Origin: Uranotaenia lowii
Taxonomy: Eukaryota > Arthropoda > Insecta > Diptera > Culicidae
Assembly: GCF_029784155.1 (NCBI RefSeq)
Contig: NC_073693.1
Coordinates: 224,393,094 to 224,457,093 of the forward strand
DNA: 64,000 nt
Direction: 5' to 3'
Shown here: in pieces, positions 32,615 to 44,879 of the stretch
Numbering within the stretch: the first letter of the stretch is position 1
Layout: each line of letters begins with the position of its first letter
Made by a program: the position numbers and the translations under genes
The notes under the pieces: generated by a model
Seen by the model: the letters and a program-made list of their open reading frames with translations, nothing else
Told to the model about the DNA's origin: nothing
Database searches by the model: none

Positions 32615-35600
32615 TAGAAATAAATGCGAACTTAAACGCAGTTTTAATTAAATTTTGAGATGGCCGGAAAAATCTAAGAACATTATCGAACTTGTGAGGT
32701 CAACATTAATAGACATTGTATTTTTTTTCCAAAACTTTTCTTTAGGAAAATGTTGAAATGGATGAACAATTCAAATTAACGTGAACACTAAAAATTCGTT
32801 CAGCTACATCATGTTGTTTTATAACGGTAAAAAAAACTTAAAGATGAAATGAAATTTCATGGAAGAGTAAAAATGTTTTGAAAGTGATTATTATTCTCTC
32901 CCTCGTGTGTTAAAACTCCGTCACTGTAAAAAATGGTTGAGGAAATCAAAATATGGAAAAATTAATAATTATGGAATTTGTGTAAAAGCTTGAAAACAAA
33001 TTTAAAATTAAAAGAAAATCTCGCGTGCGATGAATCGATGATGGAAATTGGGCAACCTCTGAGCTTTTAATCTGGAAAACGTCGAACGAACACGTTACGC
33101 GTTTTTAAACGCCTAAAAGTATGCAACGCATTGACACTTTTAGAACTCAGCTAACGTATCTAGATAAATTGTATGCAAGTCGAGCGCATCATGAATGCTC
33201 GTTTGATCATATAGTCCAAAGAGTTTCGTTTCTTAAAATGCGTTGATGTCTTTTGAATTGGAAAATTTCTATGAGAAGATATAATGGATAAATCGAAAAT
33301 TGTAACTTTCGCTGGAAGAATCAGTAAATAATTAATGGATTCGAGGTTGACAAGATCAAATGTAAACAAAAATGTCCCACTTCAAATTGCGATAAAGCGC
33401 TGAAAAAAATTAACTTCTTGACTGATTCTTTTTAAACCTCCCGACAATAAATTTTAAACACCTCAGAGTTAAGTTAGGACTTTTTACTGATCACAGAATA
33501 AAAATTCAGCTGCAAAAAGCTTCACAATCATTTTTTACGGTAATTCGGGGTTTTTTAAATCAATTTTATTATCGGACCATTTTAAATTTCCGGAGCCACA
33601 AACTTGATATCAATAAAGGAGTCATCAAAACGATTCCAAAATGGTTTTATTATTGAAAATCGATACAGTACTTTTGCAGATAATGCGAAAAATGTTATTT
33701 GTGTTTTTGAAAATTGTTATTTTTGTCGCTCTTAAATGCTAGTTATTAAAGCAGTAAAAAAATTTGTATTATTTTTTGATTATCCTAATGAGATTTACAT
33801 TGGAAAATATTGTTGGTCACAAATGTGTATGGTGTCGATCCTTAGCTTCCTGATCGAAGTAAGGGATTCCGCTCAAAACTGTATTTACTAGCTTGTGGGA
33901 TCTAACCACTAATTGAACAATTATCCGGACCTCAAATCTTTTTCATTTGATTCTCAGAACTGCGCAGTAATGTATAATCACAAAACTCACAGTTGCAGCA
34001 TGACTACAAGTAGTTTTCCGGCGTCCCGTTAAAAAAAATTGAATATTTTTCTAAAAGTTGAAATAAAAAAATTAGCGCTGATTCTCTTTGGGGGACTTTC
34101 GAAATTCATTAAAAATAAAATATTTGTTTTATACAATACATTTTCAGCTATCTCTATGTCAAGCAAAAATACGCGATGGGAGATTTTCTACAACGTTTGT
34201 GTGATGCAATTCGATGTGGGACACCCTGTAAAATGTTTCATATAAAAATCTGATCATCAATTGATCATTTTATGAAGTTCATAATAACAAAAATTTCAAT
34301 TCTTTCTACCTTTACAGTTTCTCATGGGCTTCATAGTATGGTCGAACGTGCTACTGATAGTGCCGGCCGAAACTGTCTCGTCTGCCGATCGACCTACCAA
34401 CCTGGAAGATATCGAACAGGACTTCCTCAAAAACGAACGTCACCTGGCTTTCAAAAAGGAAACCATCACAGGACAACAGCAACGGGCGACATCCTCCCAG
34501 GGCACAAACCATTACACGATCCAAATCGAACATCATCCCGGAGGAGCCAACAGTCAAGTTGGGCACAACTTTGTGACTCCGATTCCTTCGGCCCCGGCAG
34601 CTGCCCCAGCCCCACCCCCACCACAACCATCATTGCAACAACAACCGATTGTCCCAGCTTACTCGAAGGGTTTGTTACAAACTAATGGATCTATGAAATC
34701 ATTTTGCTAAAATTTCTTAATCATTTTAGAGTATGTTCCCCAATACCCCCAGAAGGTTCCTCAAGTGCATGAGGACCATTCGACGTACACGGTGCCTTCG
34801 CGGCAATCGCTGATCCAGCCAACCATAGGCGGTGGGGCCCCAACGCATCACTATCTGAATCCCCAGCCGCAGTATGTTTATGTTCAGGCACAGCCACCAC
34901 CGCAACAGATGCACCAGTACTCCAATCACCCGAACCTGGCCCAATCGCTGTTCCACATTCTGCCACAGAATCAACAGTGAGTAGCAATATCTTTCAAACA
35001 CTTGATTTGATATGACTATGGAACATTTATATGTTTTCAGTCTACAAGGAAAAAAAAACTATAAAAAGGATTATAAAAAATTATTGGGGATAGTAAAACT
35101 GGTAATACCGAAACCAAAAACCAGTATTACTAGCATAATTTTCCAATGCCAAATATCGGTTTGACATTTTTCAATTCCGATATTTTCAGTATTGAGAAAC
35201 TCCTGCCGAGAGAAGATTTCGTGTTGTCTGATCTTATACAGAGTGACAATGAAGTTCTAGTCCTTTTTGAAAACATTTCTTAAATCCGGATTTTTTTTTA
35301 TGTTGGTACAATAATAACGAATCAACCAAACACTAGTAACATTGTTTGGAATCTTGGCCATCAGTGCAATGGTGCATTCTACGGAAATGAATGCAGCGAA
35401 AACGTTTTGATAAAACTACCATCCAAGACGTTGGCAAGTATTTCCAATCTTCGTTATAAGGATTCTTTAAATATAACGCTACAGTATACAAAAATTCACA
35501 GTTTTATTCATGAAACGCCACTGCCAGATTATTTGGTGGATGTACAAAGACGAGTAAACAAACAGCTATACTTAGGTTTTGTTACCCTACTTTGGACCTA

Positions 35601-35968
35601 GAGAATATTTTGGTCCTTAATTGCCGGATATTGAAAATAACTCATTTTGTTTAAATTGATTTAAGACACTCCAAAAAATTATTCTAATAAAACTTTAAAC
35701 GTTTTTAAAAATGAGCTTTCTCTCCAGTGGTGAAACAGACCGCTCAATTAGTTGGAGGCATTTTGAGAAATCAGATAAATTAAGAATAAATTATGTTATT
35801 GAACAGCCCGAGCCTAAATTTTTTAGGTAAACATACCATCGCAGACCTGACATGAATGTTTTCAATACTAACCAATCAATTGAGGTTAATATTTTCTAAA
35901 CGGCATAATTCAGAACCTACATTGAGTATTCCCAAAACATTTTTTCAGCTATAAGTAAAAAAATTACA
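32615..35968. repeat. Right arm block carrying gene copy 2
   Basis: Mirrors 9296-9930 and 2112-5163. The junction of those two left segments (33235) is a plain tttTTAA site where the left arm carries the 4.1-kb TTAA element. Apart from the gene no coding sequence is supported; ORFs at 33160-33369, 34039-34245 and 35407-35601 are not kept in the other copy. Confidence 0.8.
34324..34980 (+). CDS. Small secreted Pro/Gln-rich protein, copy 2 (two or three exons)
   Basis: Exon 1 is 34324-34669, the intron 34670-34729 (60 bp), exon 2 34730-34980; 198 residues. It has the same architecture as copy 1: signal-like N terminus, acidic segment, Pro/Ala/Gln-rich middle, and QP/H/Y-rich tail ([20 protein letters not shown] then [20 protein letters not shown]). 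Between copies I count three base changes in exon 1 (one replaces Ile76 with Asn) and six in exon 2, all silent. The TGA stop overlaps a GTGAGT donor where copy 1 has GTAAGT; the matching acceptor ends at 35040. If used, the protein continues past Gln197 into a Lys-rich tail whose frame differs between copies because of an A-run length change. The acceptor just before the ATG (34318) suggests an upstream exon. Role unknown; extracellular location is inferred. Confidence 0.78.
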
Positions 35969-36232
35969 ATTGAGGCCCTCAGAGTCAAAGGGGTATAAGT
36001 GACAAAATGGTCGATTTTGAGTTATTGATGGCAAACGATTCTTCATATTACAAACTATATTTGATGATTTTTTCAGATTTTTAGAATTTTATTTACATAC
36101 TTTTATGTTCCAAAGAAAAATACAAATTTTCGAAAAATATATGGAAAATTGCCAGACCAAACAACTTAAAAGCCTGTTTTCTCGAAATATGCTTTCATGA
36201 ACTTATACCCCTTTGGCTCCAAGGGCCTCAAT
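35969..36232. mobile_element. MITE with ATTGAGGCCC termini
   Basis: 264 bp. The ends ATTGAGGCCC and, inverted, ATTGAGGCCC are followed on each side by a 'caaaggggtataagt' phrase in opposite orientations. It interrupts the right arm within about 40 bases of the place where the left arm carries the 1065-2109 element. No clear target duplication. Confidence 0.65.
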
Positions 36233-36239
36233 TTAAAAA

Positions 36240-36340
36240 AAAATTATAACTATTGTGCTGCTGACAATTGTGCTGACGAGGAAAATTTTTGAGATATTCA
36301 TTACAGAAATTTTGGTGTTAATTTGAAACGTTAAAAATTA
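36240..36340. repeat. Right arm remnant before the 26.9-kb right-only stretch
   Basis: Mirrors 950-1062. Beyond 36340 the right arm leaves collinearity until 63200. Confidence 0.75.
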
Positions 36341-36374
36341 ATAATATTTTTTATTGGTAATTTATTATTTAGAA

Positions 36375-39010
36375 CTAGCTGACCCGGTGTGCTTTGCTAC
36401 CCTTTCTGTGGAAAAAAGTTCGTTTAAATTATTTTAATTCAAATAAACTTATTTTTAATAAAACTTCAACATTATTCAAAAGCTAACTATTGTTCATGGC
36501 ATCTGAGCTTCTAGATTATCTTGAGTCTCAACGTGAAAGAGCCGTGGACTGTATTTTTGCTCGAATTTTGGGACCGTTCGAAAAGTCCGAAGACATAATT
36601 TACCGGATGTATTTGAAGGAATTTTACTTAAATAATGCATCACTAAAATGTTCTCTATTTACATATATTTACACTATTTACACAAAACCTTGGAACTTAA
36701 CTTTTAACATAGGAAGGAATCTCAATGGAATCTTAAATCACTTCTGTTTTATATGCAAACGTTGATCTAGAGGAAAAATTTTATTTTTCATTGTTCTTTT
36801 CATTTTTTCAATTTTTAAATTTCATAGTTGAATTTTAAAATATAAATCATTCTTCCAAATCTAAATTGTAATTCTGCTCTCCTAAAGCTATGATCATTTA
36901 GAATCCGGGAATTTAAAAACGTGTGTATTTTAAAAACTATTCATTTGATCGAAAAACATTCTAAGCAGGAAATGAAAATATGACATTTAATGTAAAAATA
37001 TAAAAAAATATATTTATCAATGATTTCAAGAAATACTCTAACTTTTTCATAAAATCTCTGTTTTATCTTTGCACACTTTTTTCAGTCATGTATTGATTTT
37101 TGTTTTACCACAGATGCAAAACCGTTGCAAAATCATGATATTTTACACAAACTTACCTGGAAAAAACAATTGGAATCTGGTTGGAACCTTTTCATAAGTA
37201 GGCATCTCGAAAAATTTGATCTCTTACATCCGGTTTTAACATATTTTTTCTTGTCCATCAGAACACATCTGTCATATTGCGTAAAAACCGGATGCACAGA
37301 TTTCGATTTTTGGAACTGATAATTAATAATTATTCACTTGGTATCTACTAGTTAGGCAACACTTTTTGCCTGCTGGAAATGGATGTTTTGCATTATTTAA
37401 GGAGTCTGCATTCAGTTATCCCCAAGAACCATATTTAAGATCAAGAGTTGCACTCCGATGATTGGTTTGAACTTCGTGTGGATCCTAGAGTGGCTTCTTC
37501 TACTTCTTAACCATTTGGTCCGAAAATAAAATCAGAAAAAATCAACAGTTCATGAGCTTTCAAGTCAACAAGGAAAAATTTTCGAGGTGCAAAATGCGTA
37601 AAAGGAGCTAATTCGTGCAAAATTATTTTTACCATGTCTTTCTGCATCGTAAATATCTCAAACACACGTTAACTTAAAAATCTATCAAAAATAGGCAGGA
37701 TAGTCCTTTTCATAACGAACACAACGCTACTAAATTTTTGCATATCCCAGCTCTACTAACAAATAAAGTGACCGGATACTAAGCGATCATAGCCTTATAC
37801 GTCAAAATTGCAGACAAAACATAAAAAAGCTCTCCTATAGTGAGTTTTGTTTAAGAAAACTGATATTAATATTCATGACTCCGGATTAATAGCACAACAA
37901 AATTTAAACTAGTCTTGGGATTTAAACTGAGATTCTTAAACAAATTTTGATTCTGAAATGCTGAAGTCACTCGCTTTTTAAAATGTTTAGTCTACACAAT
38001 ATATTGGAATTAGAACTCGATCGTATTTTTGTGTTTTAAAAATATATTTCTCAAGAAGCATTATGATTTTCAATTGCCCTTTTAACTGATACTTTATTGT
38101 GAGAGCGAATATTCAGGATTCATCTTTCGAGTTTGCATATGCGATCGCCACTTCTTTATGTCATGGGATTATTAAAATATCAATTCTTCTACCGTTTCTT
38201 GTAAAGGGGCTTCTATACCAGTGCCGGATTTAGCCTTCGGGGGAGCTGGGGCAATTTTTCTAGGAGGGCCCCTTGATTTTTTTATTTCAATAATTGAAAA
38301 ATCTGTAGCTTTAAAGATGAAATTTGAATTAATTTATTGTAAACAGGTTATATTTCTGCTTCACATTCTTTCCCGATGAGTGTAAAAATAAGAAAATTAG
38401 ATTTCATTAATAACAAATATGTCAAGTCCAAAATAAAGAGAACGAGTAAAATTGATTATTTATTCATTATAAATGACGGACATATTGAAAAAACTATTAT
38501 GAAGTTAAACATTTCAACTTCATGTGGGGAATACAGCTAGTTCGAAATAATCAAATAAGACTATAAATTAGAATCGTATAAGGAATGAAAATGTAACTTC
38601 AAAGATCTCAAGAAAATGATAAAAGTGGCGATCGCATATGCAAACTCGGAAGATGAATCCTGAATATTCGCTCTCGCAATAAAGTATCAGTTAAAAAGGC
38701 AACTTATCATGACAATTGATGAAAATCAAAACGCCTCTCAAAAATATATTTTTGAATCACAAAAATACAATCGAGTTCTAATTCCAAATTATTGTGTAGA
38801 CTAAACATTTTTTAAAAGCGAGTGACTTCAGCATTTCTAAACCAAATTTTGAATAAAAAAATTCTAAATTAAAATCCCAAAACTTGTTAAAATTTTATTG
38901 TGCGATTTTAACGTACAGGAGAGCAGAATCACAATTAAGATTTCGAAGCATGATTGAAATTTCAAAATTCAACTATGAAATTTAAAAATTAACAAAATGA
39001 AAAGAACTAG
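36375..39010 (-). mobile_element. Helitron-like 3' end (minus) with an internal foldback
   Basis: The plus-strand sequence aCTAGctgacccggtgtgct at 36374 is the reverse complement of a Helitron-like 3' terminus (...CCGGGTCAGCTAG|T). No matching 5' end was found. Inside, 36795-36885 plus 37860-38160 are mirrored by 38620-39010 (for example 'catatgcgatcgccac' and 'ctgaagtcactcgctttt'), giving a foldback with a hAT-like end in its loop. ORFs at 36490-36765 and 37125-37319 have no recognisable domain. Confidence 0.5.
38217..38276 (+). mobile_element. hAT-like GC-rich terminus
   Basis: CAGTGCCGGATTTAGCC followed by 'ggagctggggcaa' and 'agggcccc' matches a widespread insect hAT-type end. Related sequences are at 41862-42014 (opposite orientation) and 62157-62425. 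Flanking octamers at 38209 and 42015 do not match, so these are not shown to be one element. Confidence 0.5.
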
Positions 39011-39506
39011 TTCAACATATGCATATACAACAGGATTTCAAAATAAGAATTGGATAAAAACGAGATAAAGACAGAACAGAAATCAATAATTAGGAGTTTA
39101 TGATAAAAATACCAGGTTCAGCATTTGGTTCAACCATCCAGTCCATATACAAATTCAATACAAGTCTATGATTTGAGTAACATAAATTAAAATTCGAATT
39201 AGAAAGTGAAATGATGATCTGAAGAAAGAGCCTTTTTTTGTTAATTGTTTATAAGAATCGGCTTAAACATTAAAAAAATAATGAGCATTGTGATTTTCAA
39301 AACCAATAATTCATGGTGTCTCTAAGAAAACTAGCAGAACCATACTTCAAAACTCTTAAATCGAATATTGGCAGATAGTTGTAAATGTTATGATTGAAAA
39401 AATAAAGAATGGTTTTGTTATTTAATGTAAGATTTTATAACTCTCTTGTTCAAGCTTCGTTCTCGAATTGTAAAAAGAATTTAGATAATTGATTAAATAT
39501 TTATTA

Positions 39507-41470
39507 TCTAATATATAAAGATGAGTTGGACTATATATGTTTGTTTGTTTGTATGCACCTTATACAAATCCACACCGCTGAACCGATCAGCCTGAAATTT
39601 GATACAGAGATGTAGTTGAACCAGGGTAAGGTTTTAGTAATAGTTATGAGCCCCTCCCACCTAAGAAAAGGGACCCTCCCATACAACTTTCGGTTTTATT
39701 CACACAAACCAAAAGTCATGGCACACATTTTGCTAACAGATTTTCGTTTCCTTTGGCGGGGTTTTTTTTCACCATCTCCATGGGCCAGGCATTAGAAACG
39801 ACCAACCAAAGTTCACGTGTACTGGAAATCAAATCAAAGCTTGCTGAGCATAAAAAAATTGAAAAGAGAAATTTTGGCGGGTGTTTTTTCCTTCTACTGT
39901 TCAAAGCACGTGGTACCGGTGCGAGGCATTTGATTGCAATAATGAGCCTTCATTGAGGATAAAAAAAATCTACTCGCCTGTTAGAAATGTATTGATAAGA
40001 ACAGTGTTCGAGAATCTATTTGAATATGCAGTGGGTAAAGTATGGATACATTGATTCATGTTCATTGTGAATTGACTTCTTCAGTTGAATAACTATTTGG
40101 ACTGAAAACTAATGTTCCAGTTTTAAGAAACCAACCATTTTCCATATTTTTGGAACTCCTCATAGGAAAAAAATTAATAAAACTGAGGGTTGTAAGTTCA
40201 AGGCTACGATCTCAACACTTTGATTGCCGTGTAGGAATTTAATTTACAATATGAATTAGACAATTAAACGTTCATTTTATGCAAAAAGTTAAAAACAAAT
40301 CCAACCCACGAGACTTTTAGTAATTTAATCTGAAGTATTTAGTTTTGTACAATTCAATTTCATTTGTTAATTTTTAAACTTTAGTTATTATTGATCATTT
40401 ACCATCCAATTATAAGAAAACTTAAAAAGCACATTGAAAACATGCAGAGGAAGTCTTTAATAAGATTTCAGCGGAAGTCTATTTAGAAAATTCACAGTAC
40501 AAAATAAAACTAAAATAGGTATTCCATTCTACGGGGAGATCTTGAATAGAGGTCGTTAACATTTGTTTACAAGCATAATACATTAGATTTTCACTAGATA
40601 ACACATGGAAAAGATAAAAAAATGTTTTCATTGGATGAAAAAAAGGGTAATTCAATTCAAGCTTCCTAAAAAATGGTGGGTGTAAAATTAGGTTGCCAGA
40701 CTATTTCTGGACGTATCAGGACCGGACAAATCCAGCCAATTTTATCGAAAAACCTGGCCAAATCCAGCGTTTGAATTCAAAATATTCATACCGATATCAG
40801 GGCAATATCCGGGCAAACTTGGTCAAAACCGCGAATTTATTTAGTCAAAATAACGAAAAATATGCTTGCAATATTTTTTTTTCATTAAACCACATCAGCA
40901 TATTTTAAATTGTATATCAAGCTCCAAACACGAGTCATGATTATTTCTAAAACTTGCCATTTAAAACCTCTTTTTGAACGTAAAAATGAAAAATTATAGA
41001 TAATAATTATAAAATGTCAGTTTATGTTATGTTTTAAAAATGATGTGAATAAATCCGGGCAAAATCCGGGCTTTTTGCACAAAATCCGGAAAACCGGGCA
41101 AGACAGAACTTACCTCAAATTTTCATTCAAATGTTCTAGCAAATCCAGATAAATCCGTTCAGCCTAGCAACCTTAGATTGAAATGTTTTTCGTGATAGAA
41201 TGGATAAGCATTTAAGGAAAATTATTTCAAATTTGTATTAGCAAACCTAAAAACTATTAGTTATTCAATAATATGAAAACGATAAACTTAGCTAATAATC
41301 CCAATTAAAACTTTACGAAGACTTACAAAACTTACAAACGCCACATGGCCAAACATGCTCGAATTTGTTACGATGATGAACAAAAAGCTTTCAAAATTTC
41401 AAAAAGTCAAATGGCTCATTTCGATTTATAATTTATGAGAACCCGAGCAAGGCCGGGTAGAATCAGCTAG
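39507..41470 (+). mobile_element. Helitron-like non-autonomous element, plus strand
   Basis: Starts TCTAATATATAAAGATGAG after A and ends ...CCCGAGCAAGGCCGGGTAGA ATCAGCTAG before T. This is the TC...CTAG pattern with a subterminal hairpin (CCCG...CGGG) expected for Helitrons inserted at AT. The 5' segment (gtttgtttgtttgt, 'ctgaaccgatcagcctgaaa') is related to 47843-48000. Contains the nested MITE at 40691-41172. No Rep/helicase coding; ORFs at 39716-39904 and 39753-39956 are incidental. Confidence 0.6.
40691..41172. mobile_element. MITE-like repeat with ccggg words, copy 2
   Basis: Ends GGTTGCCAGAC and, inverted, GGTTGCTAGGC. Repeated words 'ccgggcaa', 'aaatccgg' and 'aaatccag' occur throughout. 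Homologous to 20455-20930. Nested in the Helitron-like element. Confidence 0.6.
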
Positions 41471-41861
41471 TTCTAAAATAAAAGAACTATGTAACGACAG
41501 TGATACAGTTTCAAAACCTTCAGTTAATTTTTCTTAACTAGTATGTAGATCAAAAGATAAAGAAGTAATCGATTATGATTTGTAACTATTTTTGCTTTGT
41601 CGAAAATTTAAAAGTATGAAATGTTGATTTACCATTTTATCTAAAGAGTATTAAATTGTTATCTCCGATTTATTTCCAATGCATTTTACGTTTTCGAACT
41701 ATTGAAAATTTATATATGCTTCTCAAGCATGTTATGAAGTCCTTTGAGAAGACTTTTACTGAAAATATATGTTACACCTTCTAGCGGGCTCATGGAGAGT
41801 TTTTTTTTTATAAAATGCATATTACTATACGCTGAATTATAAATAATTTTATATATTTTGG
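41471..41861. other. AT-rich spacer
   Basis: Nothing recognised. Confidence 0.5.
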
Positions 41862-42014
41862 GGCCCACGTCAAAGTTTCAGATTTCATAAAGTTTGAAAT
41901 TTAAATATAGTTTGCTGGTTTTGATAGCTATTAAGAGCAAAACTTCTTTTTTTTCTCCTCTGGGGGCCTCTAGAGCCGTGGGCCCGGGGCAATTGCTCCC
42001 CCATAATCCGGCCT
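41862..42014 (-). mobile_element. hAT-like GC-rich terminus, inverted
   Basis: Ends ...gggcaattgctcccccataatccggccttg, that is CAAGGCCGGATTATGG inverted, preceded by 'gtgggcccgg'. Same repeat class as 38217 and 62157. Non-coding. Confidence 0.5.
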
Positions 42015-42771
42015 TGATGGGAGCCCCCCTCAACCCTTCATTTTATGATTTTTATTTTTTTTTTTTTCAATTGTGCGCAATGATGAATGAAGGGAAAAAT
42101 AATGAAAAAATATTATTTATATTTCGGTTGTTTAGCAAAAATATTAATTGTTGCTAATTCGCAACAACAAGAAACGGTTATATCTTTTTATTCTTCACAC
42201 AAGAAGATTAGAAATAAACGCTTACTCCTAACTTCTTTTGCACTAATTATAGTTTTAGCATAAGAACTTCGCAAATCTATATTTCTGAGAGTGAGAGTTG
42301 AAAATTTAGCTGGGAATATCAAGATCAAGATATCTATTTACTTGATCAATATAATTTCGATCGAACTCGTTCAAATTATTTGACTAGATTGATCGGTGAG
42401 AAATTTATACCGACTAGCTTTGTATCTACAAATCATGTCCGTTCGCCAAATCAAATTTGATCAATAAACTTATACCAAACGCCAATTCAGAGCAGCAAAT
42501 TTGGCACCTTATGCAACCTGTATAAGTTGAAAGATTCGCTTAACATCATCAACAGTAGACATCAAACGAATCAATCGAACAAAGCGGCTTAAATTCTTCC
42601 CCGCATAAGTCGGAGACATTTTGATCACCCGGTTGTTGTTGTTTTTTTTGGGTTGGGGGAGGGTTGGGAGTTGCAAAATTTCCATACCATCAAATCAAAT
42701 ATTACTCCCAGGTTGGTTACAATCCATTCCGGCAGTTTGTCAGTCAGTCACTCACTCAGTAATAGTTCATC
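42015..42771. other. Unclassified single-copy-looking DNA
   Basis: AT-rich to 42480, then a more balanced segment with 'gatcacccggttgttgttg' and a run of cagt words (42735-42760). No ORF has recognisable features. The cagtcagtca run resembles initiator-rich 5' regions, but no core promoter is evident. Confidence 0.4.
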
Positions 42772-43029
42772 CACAGAGAACAGACGTACAACCTCGAACA
42801 AAAAATCGTCAAAAAAGTGTGTAAAATTTCAAATGTTATCACCAAAAAAATACGTTAGAAATCGACTACAAACAGTGCCATCTATTGCGCCGTTCAAAAG
42901 TCATAAATCAACTTTAAAGTGCCCAGTTTTCGAAAAGGCGTAATCATGTGTAAACTCACAAAAAATCAAAAAGGGTGTTGGAATTTTTACACAAGTTTCG
43001 TGGGCTAGCTTGTACGTCTGTTCTCTGTG
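42772..43029. mobile_element. MITE with CACAGAGAACAGACGTACAA termini
   Basis: 258 bp with near-perfect inverted termini of 19-20 bp (CACAGAGAACAGACGTACAA) and a 7-bp direct repeat, gttcatc, at 42765-42771 and 43030-43036. No coding capacity. Size and 7-8 bp duplication would suit several superfamilies. Confidence 0.8.
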
Positions 43030-43540
43030 GTTCATCTTCGAACGAAAGACAGAGGCAGAGTCCATCAATTGCATAATGGCACCGAGGAGAAGAGGAGGAA
43101 GGTCTCTGGGGCACATTGATGAGGGTCCAAAATTGGACCACGCTGGGTCCAAAAACCTTTCATTTGCCATTCCTCCTCGTATGTATGGCAACGAGAGGTT
43201 TCAGCCAAACAAACTCCTCTAAATTGATCCCATTTCCATAACAATAATAAATGTGTACCTACTGTAACAGAGGATGATGTCGACCCAGCTGAATGGAATG
43301 CCACCATTCAGTCAGCCAAGTATAATAACAGGACAAAGAGAAAGAAAGATGGCAAACAAAAAATATGACTAATAACAATACGATTGTGGATCTAATCTCC
43401 CGCAGCATCCCCCGTTTGCATTGCATTGCTGCTGGCTGTCTGACTGTCCTCCACGAAGAAAAACATAGCTGCGAATTGATGAGCATATTATAGCTCTTGT
43501 CACTTCTTCTTCGGCAGATCATCTAATATCTTCTTTATTT
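43030..43540. other. Balanced-GC segment, unidentified
   Basis: Higher GC than the surroundings, with several overlapping short ORFs on both strands (for example 43010-43222 plus and 43259-43522 minus), none with a convincing domain or splice pattern. It could be untranslated or regulatory DNA of a host gene. Confidence 0.35.
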
Positions 43541-44879
43541 TATTAAAGATCTGTGTTAGAAAGGTTTTTGCGATGAGCTACTTCATCATAACGAAATTTA
43601 TGGCACTTCTTATGATCGATCGTCTCGATCGGTATGGGTGGATGAGAAAATTCGTAGAGTCCGTCTATTATGTAGCTTTTTTGACAAATGCTTTCAAATT
43701 TTAGAATATATTTCAAGCTAAATTCAACTCTGAACATTCGTTTGATATATTATTTGAGAATTGAATAATCGTTCAGGTTGAAAAAACTTTGATATACTTT
43801 GAACAGAATAATTGACGTGTATGCATTCACTATGTACTACAATTCATTTATTTTGAAGCAGACTCCTTTGTTACTAAATTTTCCAATATTACAATTTTTT
43901 TTTTAAATTCATAATTTTGAATTTTAAGGTAATTCAACCCTTATTTTTATTTTAGTTTGAATTTAGAAAAAAAAATTAAAGGATTTAATAATGAAAAAGT
44001 TATTGTTTCTACGATAACGAGCAACAACGATAATTTAAAATTACACAATTCTCCTATCGGTTAAATAACCGTTAAAGACAGGTGAGGAATATTGTTAAAT
44101 GAAAAAAAAATGAAAATACAGAGCTTCTTAGCTATTTCACATTATGCCGAGAGTTTGTCTATTTTTGAGGCGTTCTAATGGTTGTACTTCATTGCACAGA
44201 AAATGATTGTCTAGAATGAAAATTCCAGAATTGAAACTTTGAAATTGCGATCTCCTGCGATATGAATCGTTTATGAAATTCTCACATAAATATTATTATC
44301 TTGATTATTAAACTTAACTTCTAGCTGAATCTATTGTTGAATTAAGAATTTCAATTCCAGATCTGAATCCTGCCTTCTGAACCTCAGTTCAAAGTGTGAA
44401 TTCAGAATCTGAAAATGATTTTTTAACCTAAGTTCCAGATAACTATTTCTTTTGATTATGAACCAAAATGCGAAATTTGTATCATAACCCTCAACAAGAA
44501 TATTCTTATTCGATTTCTTAATATGCTTTCAATATGAATTCTTTCTTCAGTTATTTATTTGAAATTCGATTTTTAAATGCTATCGAAGATTGCGAATGAT
44601 GAAATTTTTTTCAGATTTTTCAATTCTGGATCACCATTATGAAACTTTCTTAAGTTCCAATTCTGCAAAAGAATTAAATGTGGTATCTTTTTCACATTCC
44701 GAAATGATGAGTTTCGAATATGGAAAATGCGTCTAGTTGAGATTTGTAATGCAAACCCAAGATTCGAATTAGGATTTTTTTTTCTTAATGATTATCGAAA
44801 CAGGATTTCAAGAACAAAACACTATATAAAGAATTCGGAATCTGATCACAGACATCGAATTTTAATGTTTATAAGTAAA
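43541..44879. other. AT-rich DNA with cryptic simple sequence
   Basis: From 44220 to 44870 there are many gaatc/gaattc/ttctga words, like the decayed interior at 7430-7980. No termini, no plausible gene. Confidence 0.5.

Noticed and set aside
34272..34685. 137-residue ORF overlapping gene copy 2 (and its mirror at 3418-3831)
   Set aside because: Out-of-frame shadow of exon 1; silent changes in the real frame alter it, and its start lies in the intron-like upstream sequence.
34351..34987. Antisense ORFs opposite both exons
   Set aside because: All six exon-2 differences are silent in the sense frame but change the antisense proteins, so only the sense frame is constrained.
38217..42014. One large hAT element bounded by the two GC-rich ends
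   Set aside because: Flanking octamers do not match and the interior is unrelated nested DNA; the ends are kept as separate remnants.
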